From Hyphomicrobiaceae bacterium (GTDB lineage: Bacteria > Pseudomonadota > Alphaproteobacteria > Rhizobiales > Hyphomicrobiaceae), in contig JALHMC010000018.1 of assembly GCA_022844225.1 (NCBI GenBank), positions 11,330-75,329 of the forward strand: a stretch of DNA of 64,000 nt, written 5' to 3'. The notes beneath the pieces were generated by a model, which was not told the DNA's origin, did no database searches, and worked only from the letters and a program-made list of their open reading frames with translations. Position numbers and translations under genes: made by a program. Of this stretch, positions 25,843-34,787 are shown one piece after another (position 1 is the stretch's first letter; each line of letters begins with the position of its first letter).

Positions 25843-26304
25843 ATGACCCTTGCCATGCCCCTGGGCAGCCGATGGCAGACTGGCCTGCTGGCCGCGTCGC
25901 TGGCCCTCGGAGCGAGCGGCACATGGCTCGGACTGTCGAACTCTGTCCAGGGTGAAAGCGGCTTGACGTGCCGCAGCGGCAGCATCCCGATGCGGCGGCT
26001 GGAGTTGGTGCTCGGCATGTCACGCAAAGGCAAGGTCGACGTCGGCGACGCCGAATGGGCAGCCTTTCTCGAGCGCGAGGTCACGCCGCGCTTTCCGGAT
26101 GGCCTCACCGTGCTCTCCGGCTTCGGCCAGTGGCGCGGTGCGTCCGGGGCGGTGAGGCGCGAGCCGGCGCGGATCGTGCTCGTCTGGGCAGCGACCGCAC
26201 CCGATCTCGAAGCTCGCGTTGAAGCTATCCGGACGGCTTGGAAGACGACCCACGATCAGGAAAGCGTGCTGCGCGCCGATGGCTGGAGCTGCGTGTCGTT
26301 TTGA
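25843..26304 (+). CDS. DUF3574 domain exported protein
   Basis: A 153-residue protein with an N-terminal hydrophobic segment (residues about 12-30) likely to act as a signal peptide or anchor. It is followed by a DUF3574 domain: RRLELVLGMSRKGKVDVGD, FLEREVTPRFPDGLTVLSG and a C-terminal ESVLRADGWSCVSF. The family is small, periplasmic and functionally uncharacterised. Same strand and 50 bp downstream of the PH-like membrane protein, so the two may be co-transcribed. It converges with the flavoprotein gene that ends at 26318. Confidence 0.8.
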   Translation: MTLAMPLGSRWQTGLLAASLALGASGTWLGLSNSVQGESGLTCRSGSIPMRRLELVLGMSRKGKVDVGDAEWAAFLEREVTPRFPDGLTVLSGFGQWRGASGAVRREPARIVLVWAATAPDLEARVEAIRTAWKTTHDQESVLRADGWSCVSF

Positions 26305-26317
26305 TGCGCCGGCACGA

Positions 26318-27523
26318 CTACATGAAGAACGGATCCGGGGTGCCGAGCAGGATACGTCCGACGGCTTCGAAATGGGCGCCGCGCGACTGGATCTGCTGCG
26401 ACAGCGTGTGGATGTCTCGGAAGCGGCGCTCGAACGGGCTGCCGGGGAAGATCGCATCGACGCCTGCGGCCTTGTAGATCGTGTCGGCGACTTCGATCGC
26501 AGCTTGTATGGCGTTGGCACAGGCGAGGCGGACAAGCGCGCGATCCTCGGTAGCGATCGCGCCCCATTGATCGGCACGAGCGTAAATCTCGGCCAGCACG
26601 GAGCGCAAATAGGACTCTGCAGAGCCAAGGCGCGCTTCGGCGCGAGCGACCTCGGATTGGACGAGAGGTTGGTCGGCGAGCCGGGCGAGTCCACGCGGTG
26701 TCTTGGTGGCACCGAGACGAACGAGTTCGGAAAGCATCTCGCGTGCGGCACCGAGGCCAACACCAGCGACACCGACCGCATAGAGCCCTTGCATCGTGAA
26801 GGCATAGAGCGGGCCACGAATATTGCGGCCAGTTGGGTCTTCGCGCGTTCCGGAATAGGCCTCGGGCACGAAGAGATCCTCGACCGTGTAGCTATCGGAC
26901 GCGGTGCCACGCAGGCCGATGGTGTTCCACGTGTCGATCAGGTTTGCATTGCCGGCCGGGAACAGCAGCGTGCGCACGGTCGGACGTCCAGCCGCATTCA
27001 GTCGGAGCGATCCGTCTGCCTCCTCGACGTGGCCATGCATGCCCATCCATAGCGCCTGACGGCAGCCGGAAGCGAAATCCCAGCGGCCGGAGACGCGATA
27101 GCCACCCGGCACCGCCATGGCTCGGCAGGCGTTCGGCGGCCCCCAGGCAATAATCGTTCGCGGATTGCCGAAGATCTCGGCCGCCGTCGCCTGAGGAACG
27201 TGGGGTGCAATCAACGCCGAACTGTTGGCAACGAACATATTCCAGCCGATCGACGCGTCATGACGTGAGACCTCGATGATCGCGGCCAGATATTGGCCTG
27301 GCTCGACCTCTCCCCCGCCGTAGGCGCGAGGCAGGAGCAGCCGGAACAGTCCTGACGCGTGCAGCCCCGTCAGCAGCGGCTCTGGGATGCGTCGCGTCCG
27401 TTCGATCTCATCTGCAGATGCGCGAATGGCTGGCCCGATCGCCCTGGCCCTCTCGAGCGGAGACGAGCGAACGTCGGCGTCCGCACGTCCGCCACCGATC
27501 TCGCCGGTTAGGCCTGCCGACAT
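26318..27523 (-). CDS. Acyl-CoA dehydrogenase type-2/flavin monooxygenase-like protein (HsaA/DszC group)
   Basis: A 401-residue protein of the acyl-CoA dehydrogenase fold with a type-2 C-terminal domain, the architecture of two-component FMNH2-dependent monooxygenases such as HsaA and DszC. Supporting stretches are RRIPEPLLTGLHASGLFRLL, GWNMFVANSSALIAPH, GRWDFASGCRQALW and a C-terminal FRDIHTLSQQIQSRGAHFE, where the last His is the equivalent of the flavin-site His. The classical acyl-CoA dehydrogenase catalytic Glu is absent, as expected for oxygenases. The start at 27523 follows the stop of the VOC gene by 13 bp, arguing for one transcript. A reductase partner is not seen nearby. Confidence 0.85.
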   Translation of the reverse strand: MSAGLTGEIGGGRADADVRSSPLERARAIGPAIRASADEIERTRRIPEPLLTGLHASGLFRLLLPRAYGGGEVEPGQYLAAIIEVSRHDASIGWNMFVANSSALIAPHVPQATAAEIFGNPRTIIAWGPPNACRAMAVPGGYRVSGRWDFASGCRQALWMGMHGHVEEADGSLRLNAAGRPTVRTLLFPAGNANLIDTWNTIGLRGTASDSYTVEDLFVPEAYSGTREDPTGRNIRGPLYAFTMQGLYAVGVAGVGLGAAREMLSELVRLGATKTPRGLARLADQPLVQSEVARAEARLGSAESYLRSVLAEIYARADQWGAIATEDRALVRLACANAIQAAIEVADTIYKAAGVDAIFPGSPFERRFRDIHTLSQQIQSRGAHFEAVGRILLGTPDPFFM

Positions 27524-27536
27524 GGTGAGTTGGTTC

Positions 27537-28469
27537 CTATCCGGCCGCCGGCAGATCCCACGATAGCGCCTCGTGGCCCGGCGCATAGACTCGGTTCGAC
27601 TGCGCGGGGTTGCGATTGACGTGCTCGCGCGCATAGAGCGGATGGCGCATCGATCGCACCTCGTGCTCGAGCTTGAACAGCACCTTACCGGTCGAAAGAT
27701 CGGTGATGTCCTCGAAACGATACTGGTGCTGGTCACTCTCCTCCGAGACGAGGTCGCGTTCGAGCAAGCGCTTGTAGGGGCCCGAGAAATCCGCGAGGTA
27801 GACGGCGATGTGATGCCCGTCGAAGGCGGGTGCGCTGGCGGCCGCGTCGCTCTCGCGATAAACGAGGAACTGGTCGGGACCGGTCGAAACCCGCGCGGCC
27901 TTCTCGCCCGACACCTCGGTTACACTGGCACCCGTCGCCACGATCTCGCGGTAGAAGCGGGCGATGGCGTCGGCGGTGCCACGCGGCACCTCGAGCTCGA
28001 CGTAAGGCATGCCGAGCCGCATGGCGCCGAACTCGACAGCCGGTTCATGGACCCGGATGCGGTTGCCCCACGGACACGTGGCTTCGACGTGACCGGGCGT
28101 CTCGCGAAACGAGAACTTGGTGTCGGCGAGCAGGTCCTTGACGCCATGCAGGCGGTCGAGGAGCGCCGCCCGCCCCGGAATGACGAGGCCCGTGATGCCA
28201 CGCAGCACTTGCGCCTTACCACTTGGCAGATGGAACTGGCTGCGGCCGACGTTCACCCACATGTTGGTGACACCCGTCATCAGGTAAGGATCCCGCGTGA
28301 GACCCAATCCGGTAACATAGAACAAAGTGGCCAGCCGCTGATCGGGCACGGTGATGTTGACGTGCTCGAGCATGACCATGTTGCCCAAATCCTCGATCGA
28401 GCGATCGAATCTGCGCTCCTTCGAGCCGCGGGGATTGGGGGCAGGAAAGCGTTTCGTCTGGACCTGCAT
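27537..28469 (-). CDS. Two-domain VOC protein (extradiol dioxygenase-like)
   Basis: A 310-residue protein with two glyoxalase-fold modules, near residues 20-150 (MLEHVNITVPDQRLATLFYV) and 155-285 (GHHIAVYLADFSGPYKRLLE). It resembles type I extradiol dioxygenases and related lyases in domain arrangement, but the metal triad is not clear enough to claim a catechol dioxygenase. GGAGA lies 8 nt before the ATG at 28469, better than the upstream in-frame Met codons. It is the first gene of a leftward pair with the type-2 flavoprotein at 26318, fitting aromatic or hydrophobic compound breakdown (inference). Confidence 0.75.
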   Translation of the reverse strand: MQVQTKRFPAPNPRGSKERRFDRSIEDLGNMVMLEHVNITVPDQRLATLFYVTGLGLTRDPYLMTGVTNMWVNVGRSQFHLPSGKAQVLRGITGLVIPGRAALLDRLHGVKDLLADTKFSFRETPGHVEATCPWGNRIRVHEPAVEFGAMRLGMPYVELEVPRGTADAIARFYREIVATGASVTEVSGEKAARVSTGPDQFLVYRESDAAASAPAFDGHHIAVYLADFSGPYKRLLERDLVSEESDQHQYRFEDITDLSTGKVLFKLEHEVRSMRHPLYAREHVNRNPAQSNRVYAPGHEALSWDLPAAG

Positions 28470-28681
28470 GGCGTCGTTCTCCATGACGCGGGAATGCGAG
28501 ATTGCAATCCTCGCGCAGGATTGGCCCACAGGTCAAAAGGCAATTCGCTGCGCCGACGCAAGAGTGGCGTGCCGGTCGAGCCAGCGGCTATAGTCCCGAC
28601 GACGGTCCGAAGCCTGGCCGCGATCGCACGCCCACGGCCAGACCACACGCGCCGCCCGAAGGTCGAAGCAGGAGCATTTCC

Positions 28682-29884
28682 ATGTCAGATGTCGAGTCAG
28701 CAATTGCAAAGCCGATCCCGTTCGACACCCGCCATCTCGACAAACTGATGGACGAAGCGGGCCTCGACGTCATCGTGGCGACGTCCAAGCACAACGTGCA
28801 GTACCTGCTCGGTGGCTATCGCTTCTTCTTCTTCGACACGATGGAGGCGATGGGCGTCTCGCGCTACCTGTCGGCAGTCGTCTATCGCAAGGGTCGCCCC
28901 GACGAGACGGCCTACATCGGGTGCGCGATGGAAGGTGGCGAGAAGGAACTCGGCCGCTTCTGGACGCCGAAGGTGGAACTCGGTCCGGTCGGCAGCCAGG
29001 CGGCAATGGCCGGCGCAGCGGCGCACATCGCCAAGCTCGGCGGCGTTCGGCGCGTCGGCATCGAGACCGGCTTCCTTCCCTCCGATGCCGAGGCGGCTCT
29101 CAGGCGCGGCCTTTCCAATGTCGAACTGACCGACGCCAACTTCCCGTTGGAGCGCTTGCGTGCCTGCAAGACGCCTGAGGAGATTGCGTCACTGCGCAAG
29201 GCCTCCCAACTGGTCGTCGATGCCATGAAAGTCACCTTCGAAACGCATTGCGTGCCCGGCGCCACGAAGGCCCAGGTGGTCGAGGCGTTGCGGCGCGAGG
29301 AGGTCAACCGCGGTCTCGTGTTCGATTATTGCCTGATCACGGCGGGGACGAGCCTCAACCGATCACCTTCCGAGCAGCGCATCGAGAAGGGAGACATCAT
29401 GACCATCGACTCGGGCGGCAACTGGAAAGGCTACATCGGCGATCTTTGCCGGATGGGCATCGTGCAGGCGACACCGGACCAGGAATTGCAGGACCTGCTC
29501 GGCTTCGTCGAGGAGGTGCAACAGGCGGTCCGGAAGCCGATCAGGCCCGACGGCCGCGGCGGCGACATCTGCGATGTGGCCGAGCGCCTGCTCGATGCCT
29601 CCCCCCATCGCAAATATACGCACTTCATGGCGCACGGCATGGGCCTCGTCAGCCACGAGGCGCCCCGCCTGATGGATGCCCCCCGCTTCTCCTACGACGG
29701 CTACGACAAGGAGCGCCCGCTCGAGCCGGGGCATGTCATCTCGATCGAGACGACGATGGCCCATCCCAAGCGCGGTTTCGTCAAGCTCGAGGACACGATC
29801 ATCGTGACCGAAAACGGTTATGAGGCGGTGGGCGACGGGGCCCGGGGTTTCAATGCGGCAGGCGTCGCGGCCGGTCGCGCGTAA
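28682..29884 (+). CDS. M24 family Xaa-Pro aminopeptidase/creatinase-like protein
   Basis: A 400-residue pita-bread-fold metalloprotein with an N-terminal creatinase domain (about 1-165) and a C-terminal M24 domain. The dinuclear metal ligands are all present: Asp243 (MTIDSGG), Asp254 (YIGDLCR), His318 (FMAHGMGLVSHE), Glu356 (SIETTM) and Glu370 (KLEDT). It is therefore probably an active peptidase or related hydrolase (prolidase, DddP-like lyase or creatinase-type are alternatives). AGGAG lies upstream of the ATG. Its last 67 bp overlap the 3' end of the convergent glycosyltransferase gene. Confidence 0.88.
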   Translation: MSDVESAIAKPIPFDTRHLDKLMDEAGLDVIVATSKHNVQYLLGGYRFFFFDTMEAMGVSRYLSAVVYRKGRPDETAYIGCAMEGGEKELGRFWTPKVELGPVGSQAAMAGAAAHIAKLGGVRRVGIETGFLPSDAEAALRRGLSNVELTDANFPLERLRACKTPEEIASLRKASQLVVDAMKVTFETHCVPGATKAQVVEALRREEVNRGLVFDYCLITAGTSLNRSPSEQRIEKGDIMTIDSGGNWKGYIGDLCRMGIVQATPDQELQDLLGFVEEVQQAVRKPIRPDGRGGDICDVAERLLDASPHRKYTHFMAHGMGLVSHEAPRLMDAPRFSYDGYDKERPLEPGHVISIETTMAHPKRGFVKLEDTIIVTENGYEAVGDGARGFNAAGVAAGRA

Positions 29885-31332
29885 CTCCAGGCGAGCCACG
29901 CCCACACCGGCAGCGCGTGAAGGAACGCGAGGCCGTAGTTGTGCGCTTCGCCAGCTCCCTGGTTCACCAGTGGCAGTAGCAGATAGTAGCTGGCGAGCGT
30001 CGCCGACGAGAGCAGTAACGGACGGCTCTCGATCGCGGCTGCGAGCGCTAGGAACCAAAGCGCATACCAAGGGAACTGGGCGGGCGAGAGGTAGAACGTC
30101 GTGGCCGCAATTGCCGTAGTTGCCACGAGCGTGCTCCGCAGATCCACGGGCGGTCGCCGGGCGACATAAAGCGCGAGGCCGCCGACGCCGAGCGCAATCG
30201 CCGCTCGAAGCATCCGCTGCCCCCAGGTCTCGCCGCCGGTCGCCAGAACAACGCCATAACTGATCCACGAGAACGGCGCGTTGTTCGTCCACCAGTGGTC
30301 GGAGTAGGCGACGAGGCCGGAGCGCATTCCGGCGAGCGCGGAATGGGCAAGAGGCGCGAGCAGCACGAACGAGACCGACGCGAACACCATCGCCGGCACG
30401 ACGAGACTGCGGCCTCGAGCATGAGTCAGGCGAGCGAACAGAGGCACCAGAAGTACGGGCCAGAGCTTGACGCCGACGGCGAACGCCAGCAGCGCGGCGG
30501 CGAGCACGTCGCGGCCGCGCCAAACGGCGAGGCATCCGCAGAGCAGAAGTGGTAAGAGCAACGCCTCACTATGCACAGTCCCGTGGCTCGACCAGACGAT
30601 CAGCGGATTGAGCCAGAATAAGGCGGCCATCAGTGGAGGTCGGCCGAGATCCTTCAGGATGGCGACGAGCACGGCGACACCGGCCAGTTCCGCACCGAGA
30701 AACACAATCCGCAGGCCGTCGATCGAGAAAGGCGCCACGTAATGCGCAAGCGCGAAGGCAAGCTGGGCTGTGCCGGGATAAATCGTCGTCAATTCGGGGA
30801 AGTTGATGCTCCGCAGGATCGATCCCGCTTGCGCGGCCAGCGCCGCCAGATGCGTGGCCGAGGGATCGCCGGCCATAACCGCGCCCGGAGCAATCGTGTA
30901 GGGGTTCGAGCCCGCCGCGACGACGGCCCCGTCCCAGAGATAGCGAAAATGATCGTCATCGATCACGACGGGGACGCCATACCAGACGAGCCGCATGACG
31001 AGGCCAGTCGCAAGCATCAGCCAGATGGCGGTTCGGCTCGAGGCGAAACGCTGGAGGGTCGGCACGGCTACGAGCGCGAGCAATCCCGGAAGGCCCAGCA
31101 ATGCGACGAGCGGCAGAATGTCCCCGATGCTGCGAAAGCTCTCCTGTGTCCAGGCCGGCGAATGACGCGCCATCACCCACTGGCTGGCAACCAGGACGAC
31201 CCCGACGGGCAACAGGAGCAAGGCTGCGGGCAGCCTCGCGACAGTTGGTGCCTCATTGTTGGGATTAAAACCCGACTCGTCTGGCTTGATGATGCGCGCG
31301 CCCTCCAACCCTCGTCCCGGCATAGGAGGCAT
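29818..31332 (-). CDS. GT-C fold membrane glycosyltransferase (DUF2029/GT87-like)
   Basis: About 504 residues with roughly 11-13 hydrophobic helices, typical of polyprenol-phosphate-sugar-dependent transferases. The first large loop contains the acidic motif VVIDDDHFRYLWDG, matching the catalytic Asp region of GT-C enzymes, and the RPPLMAALFWLNPLIVWSS segment is common in the mannosyltransferase-like group. It would transfer a sugar to a lipid or glycan on the periplasmic face; donor and acceptor are unknown. The longest frame starts with TTG at 31347; ATG at 31332 is preferred. Its 3' end overlaps the M24 gene, an unusually long convergent overlap. It lies downstream of the FAD hydroxylase operon but looks unrelated to it. 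Confidence 0.8.
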   Translation of the reverse strand: MPPMPGRGLEGARIIKPDESGFNPNNEAPTVARLPAALLLLPVGVVLVASQWVMARHSPAWTQESFRSIGDILPLVALLGLPGLLALVAVPTLQRFASSRTAIWLMLATGLVMRLVWYGVPVVIDDDHFRYLWDGAVVAAGSNPYTIAPGAVMAGDPSATHLAALAAQAGSILRSINFPELTTIYPGTAQLAFALAHYVAPFSIDGLRIVFLGAELAGVAVLVAILKDLGRPPLMAALFWLNPLIVWSSHGTVHSEALLLPLLLCGCLAVWRGRDVLAAALLAFAVGVKLWPVLLVPLFARLTHARGRSLVVPAMVFASVSFVLLAPLAHSALAGMRSGLVAYSDHWWTNNAPFSWISYGVVLATGGETWGQRMLRAAIALGVGGLALYVARRPPVDLRSTLVATTAIAATTFYLSPAQFPWYALWFLALAAAIESRPLLLSSATLASYYLLLPLVNQGAGEAHNYGLAFLHALPVWAWLAWSYARPAATPAALKPRAPSPTAS

Positions 31333-31395
31333 CGCGGCAGCACTCAAGCCCGGACAGCACGGCTCACCGGAATGTCAAACCTCGTGACAGGATCG

Positions 31396-31623
31396 TCAGT
31401 GTTCCGCCTGCGGACCCGACGGGCCGATAGCCCGTGCCCGATCGATGGCCTCGATCACGATCTGTGCGTCGCCGATTTGATTGGCGAGCATCAGAACCAG
31501 ACGGGCGTTGAGGCGCGTGCTCTCGTCATCGGAGAGGCCGTCGTGCGCAGCGATCAGTGCGGCATAGACATCGTCGCCGCGCGTGCCGAGACGGAAGGTG
31601 GTGTCGAGCTTGCCCTCGCTCAT
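31396..31623 (-). CDS. DUF2783 domain protein
   Basis: A 75-residue soluble protein with the DUF2783 pattern: GDDVYAALIAAHDGLSDDES, then NARLVLMLANQIGDAQIV. The family is almost always encoded immediately after FAD-dependent aromatic hydroxylases, as here; its job is unknown, perhaps stabilising the enzyme or handling its product. The ATG overlaps the hydroxylase stop (ATGA), so translation is coupled. Confidence 0.85.
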   Translation of the reverse strand: MSEGKLDTTFRLGTRGDDVYAALIAAHDGLSDDESTRLNARLVLMLANQIGDAQIVIEAIDRARAIGPSGPQAEH

Positions 31624-33242
31624 GCGGCCTCCTTTCCAAGGGCTCGCTCCATGGCGGCGCCAATCTTTCCGGCCGTCGGCTTCGCGAAGCGCGCGGCGAC
31701 ATGCTGATCCGGGCGGATCAGATAGGCGGACCCCGGAATGCCGCCGTAACGTCGAGCCGTGAGCCCGTCGACATCTTGCACGCGCGTGTGGCCGTCGGCA
31801 CAGTCGGCAGGTCCGGCGACGACGGTAAGTTGCGCCACCCCATCTGGCACGTCTACAGGGTGCCCGAAGCTCAACACGAGAAAGTCGCCGAGGATCTCGT
31901 CGAGCAACCACGCCCGATTGCCGAGCGGGTCGACGATCGGCGCATCGACACACGGGTTCCCAGGCGCGAGCCCGCCCTCGAAGCCGTCGTCGTCACTTTG
32001 CAGCGACAGTCCATCCAGCGAGCACGGCAGTGACAAGCGGCCGGAGTTGACCAGCCGTCGCGCAAAAGGCTCGGTCGCTGCCATCGCGAGGGCCTCCTCG
32101 CGGAAGATGCGCTCCATTGACGACTTCGGCGTCATGAAGCTCGTCGAACGGGCCGAGTTCAGGATGTTCTCGTCGGCACCGCGGATACGCTCCTCGTCAT
32201 ACGTCGCGATCAGCCGCTCGGGCGCACGCCCGTCGAGTACGGCCGCCAGCTTCCACGCCAGATTGTCGACATCCTGGATGCCGCCGTTCCCGCCTCGGGC
32301 GCCGAACGGCGAGACGATGTGAGCACTGTCGCCCGCGAAGACGACGCGACCGTGGACGAAGCGCTCGAGCCGCCGGCACTGAAACGTGTAGACCGAGATC
32401 CAATCGATCTCGAATGGTCGGTCGCCAACCATGGCCGCGATCCGAGGCCGGACGCTCTCGGGCCTCCGCTCGATGTCGGGATCTGCCTCGGGGCTGAGTT
32501 GCAGATCGATACGATAAATGTCGTCCGGCTGCTTGTGGAGAAGTGCCGACTGCCCAACGTGAAAGGGCGGCTCGAACCAGAACCAGCGCTCGGACGGGAA
32601 GCCCGCCTTCATCTCGATATCGGTGATAAGAAATCGTTCCTCGAAGGTACGGCCGACGAAATCGAGATCGAGCAAGGCGCGCACCGTGCTGCGAACGCCG
32701 TCGCAGGCGACGAGCCAGTCAGTGTCGAGCTTGTAACGACCCGCGGGCGTCTCGATCTCGGCGGTGACCCCATCTGCACGACGGGTGAGACCGACAAACT
32801 TGCTCTTGAACCTGAGGTCGATAAGCTCCGGAAAATCCCGTGCGCGATCGATCAGGTACTCCTCGACGTAGTATTGTTGGAGGTTGATGAAGGCCGGGTG
32901 CTTGTGGCCGGGCTCGGGAAGAAGATCGAAGTTGTAGACCTCCTTATCCCGGTGAAACAGGCGTCCGACCTTCCAGGTCACGCCCTTCTCGACCATGCGG
33001 TCGGCGACGCCGAGGCGATCGAAGATCTCGAGCGTGCGCTTCGACCAGCAGATCGCTCGTGAGCCCACCGACACGCTGTCGCCGTCGTCCACGAGCACGG
33101 ACTTGACCCCGTGCAGCGCCAGATCGATGGCAAGCGCAAGCCCGACCGGTCCGGCGCCGACGATCAGAACCGGAACGCGCACTCCACGACCGTCGAGATC
33201 GGGTGGCCGAACGAACGGGAAGCGCTGGTGCTGATAGCGCAT
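31620..33242 (-). CDS. FAD-dependent aromatic-ring hydroxylase (MhpA/PheA-type)
   Basis: A 540-residue group A flavoprotein monooxygenase. It has a Rossmann FAD motif VLIVGAGPVGLALAIDLALH, a DG motif in LVACDGVRSTVRALL, and the GD motif VFAGDSAHIVSPFGARGGN. A C-terminal thioredoxin-like domain ends near the DQHVAARF phrase seen in MhpA/PobA-like phenol hydroxylases. It uses NAD(P)H and O2 to hydroxylate a phenolic or 3-hydroxyphenylpropionate-like substrate; the identity is open. The ATG at 33242 (MRYQHQRFPFVRPPDL) fits related proteins. It lies between the YdhR-like and DUF2783 genes in one operon. Confidence 0.9.
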   Translation of the reverse strand: MRYQHQRFPFVRPPDLDGRGVRVPVLIVGAGPVGLALAIDLALHGVKSVLVDDGDSVSVGSRAICWSKRTLEIFDRLGVADRMVEKGVTWKVGRLFHRDKEVYNFDLLPEPGHKHPAFINLQQYYVEEYLIDRARDFPELIDLRFKSKFVGLTRRADGVTAEIETPAGRYKLDTDWLVACDGVRSTVRALLDLDFVGRTFEERFLITDIEMKAGFPSERWFWFEPPFHVGQSALLHKQPDDIYRIDLQLSPEADPDIERRPESVRPRIAAMVGDRPFEIDWISVYTFQCRRLERFVHGRVVFAGDSAHIVSPFGARGGNGGIQDVDNLAWKLAAVLDGRAPERLIATYDEERIRGADENILNSARSTSFMTPKSSMERIFREEALAMAATEPFARRLVNSGRLSLPCSLDGLSLQSDDDGFEGGLAPGNPCVDAPIVDPLGNRAWLLDEILGDFLVLSFGHPVDVPDGVAQLTVVAGPADCADGHTRVQDVDGLTARRYGGIPGSAYLIRPDQHVAARFAKPTAGKIGAAMERALGKEAA

Positions 33243-33270
33243 GTGCTGAGCCCCGCCCGGCCAGCCGCCT

Positions 33271-33585
33271 CTACTCCGCAGCCTCGGCCCTTCGGCCTGC
33301 ATTGTCGACGATCACCGGGCTCTCGAAATACATGATGTCGGGAACAGCGCCGTAGCGGTCGGTGATCATCTTCTTCCAGTCGGCATTATAGACCTTGTCG
33401 GCCGCCTCGCGGTTCTCCCACAGATAGACGCCGCCGCCGGTGTGGGTCTTCTCGTCGAACAGGTAGTACTTGCGCACCAGACCAGACAGGCCTTCGTATT
33501 TCGGCGCCGATCCCTGGAACATCTTTTCGGCATCGGCGAGGGAGACCGTGTCGGGCAACTTGAAGCGGACGATGGCCGTGATCAT
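33271..33585 (-). CDS. YdhR-like dimeric alpha/beta-barrel protein (putative monooxygenase)
   Basis: A 104-residue ferredoxin-like-fold protein. The pattern ITAIVRFKLPDTVSLADAE, GLVRKYYLFDEKTHTGGGVY and WENREAAD matches the YdhR/ABM-type family, small homodimers that oxidise or bind quinols and aromatic compounds. It has the strongest ribosome-binding site of the operon (GGAGGAAAGG). It lies 28 bp upstream of the FAD hydroxylase, so the pair may process successive aromatic intermediates. Confidence 0.82.
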   Translation of the reverse strand: MITAIVRFKLPDTVSLADAEKMFQGSAPKYEGLSGLVRKYYLFDEKTHTGGGVYLWENREAADKVYNADWKKMITDRYGAVPDIMYFESPVIVDNAGRRAEAAE

Positions 33586-33663
33586 GGGGTGGTCCTTTCC
33601 TCCGGATGCGGGGCCGTCTTTGTGCCCATTATCCGCCAGTCTAGCCGACGAGATCGAAGTTCG

Positions 33664-34650
33664 TCACTCCTGCGGGAAGAGCTCGGTCGATAGGTAACGC
33701 TCGGCGAAGGACGGCGCGAAGGTGACGATGGTCTTGCCGGCCATGTCGTCCCTCGCTGCAACCGTGAGCGCGGCGGCGACGTTGGCACCGGTCGAGATGC
33801 CGCCGGGAATGCCCTCGAGTCGCGCAAGTGTACGCGACACCTCGAACGCCATTTCGTTCGGCACCGTGATCACTTCGTCGATGAGCGACATGTCGACAAT
33901 AGACGGCACGAACCCGGCACCGATGCCCTGGATCTTGTGCGGGCTCGGCTGTCCGCCGGAGAGCACGGGGCTTGCTGTCGGCTCGACGGCGAACACCTTG
34001 AGGCCGGGCCGGCGGGGTTTCAGCACACGCGCGCAACCCGTCAACGTACCACCCGTGCCGACGCCAACGACCAGCGCGTCGACGTTACCGCCGGTATCGG
34101 CCCAGATTTCCTCCGCCGTGGTCTTCTCGTGAACGAGCGGGTTCGCGGGGTTGTCGAACTGCGCCGGAATAATCGCACCGGGCGTCTCGGCCGCGATTTC
34201 CTCGGCCTTGGCGATCGCGCCCTTCATCCCCTTCTCACGTGGGGTGAGTACGATCTTGGCGCCGAGATGCGCCAGGATCTTCCGGCGCTCGATCGACATC
34301 GACTCGGGCATCGTGAGGATCAGCTTGTAGCCGCGCGCCGCCGCCACGAACGCAAGGCCGATACCTGTGTTACCCGAAGTCGGCTCGACCAACGTGCCAC
34401 CCGGTTTCAGTTTCCCGGAAGCCTCGAGCGTGTCGATCATCGAAACACCGATGCGATCCTTCACCGATTGCAGCGGATTGAAGAACTCGAGCTTCAGCAG
34501 GATCTCGGCCTTGGCCTTCGCCTCGGCCTTTAAGCGGGAGAGGCGAACGAGCGGCGTGTTGGCGATCGTTTCGGTGATGTTCTCATAGACCTTGCCGCGG
34601 CCGATCTTGCCGATGGCCGCGAGCGTCTTGATCTCGGTCGAGCTGGACAT
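33664..34650 (-). CDS. cysK: Cysteine synthase A (O-acetylserine sulfhydrylase)
   Basis: A 328-residue fold-type II PLP enzyme that makes L-cysteine from O-acetylserine and sulfide in the cytosol. It shows ETIANTPLVRLSR, the PLP lysine in LEFFNPLQSVKDRIG, the substrate loop EPTSGNTGIGLAF, and the phosphate-binding glycine loop GVGTGGTLTG, with the distal GGISTGANV near the C-terminus. Length and motifs are those of CysK rather than CysM or cystathionine beta-synthase. It stands alone between the hydroxylase operon and dut, with AAAGG before the start. No sulfate-assimilation genes adjoin. Confidence 0.94.
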   Translation of the reverse strand: MSSSTEIKTLAAIGKIGRGKVYENITETIANTPLVRLSRLKAEAKAKAEILLKLEFFNPLQSVKDRIGVSMIDTLEASGKLKPGGTLVEPTSGNTGIGLAFVAAARGYKLILTMPESMSIERRKILAHLGAKIVLTPREKGMKGAIAKAEEIAAETPGAIIPAQFDNPANPLVHEKTTAEEIWADTGGNVDALVVGVGTGGTLTGCARVLKPRRPGLKVFAVEPTASPVLSGGQPSPHKIQGIGAGFVPSIVDMSLIDEVITVPNEMAFEVSRTLARLEGIPGGISTGANVAAALTVAARDDMAGKTIVTFAPSFAERYLSTELFPQE

Positions 34651-34787
34651 GGGCGTTGCCTTTTAGCAGAGGGCTTGATCTGGAAACGTCGGGACTTTCG
34701 ATATCGCCCCATTACACGCATGGGGCAAGCGGACCCGACAATCACAGCATGGCTGGGCGACGTCGGCAAACGCACGTTTTTTTTGAG

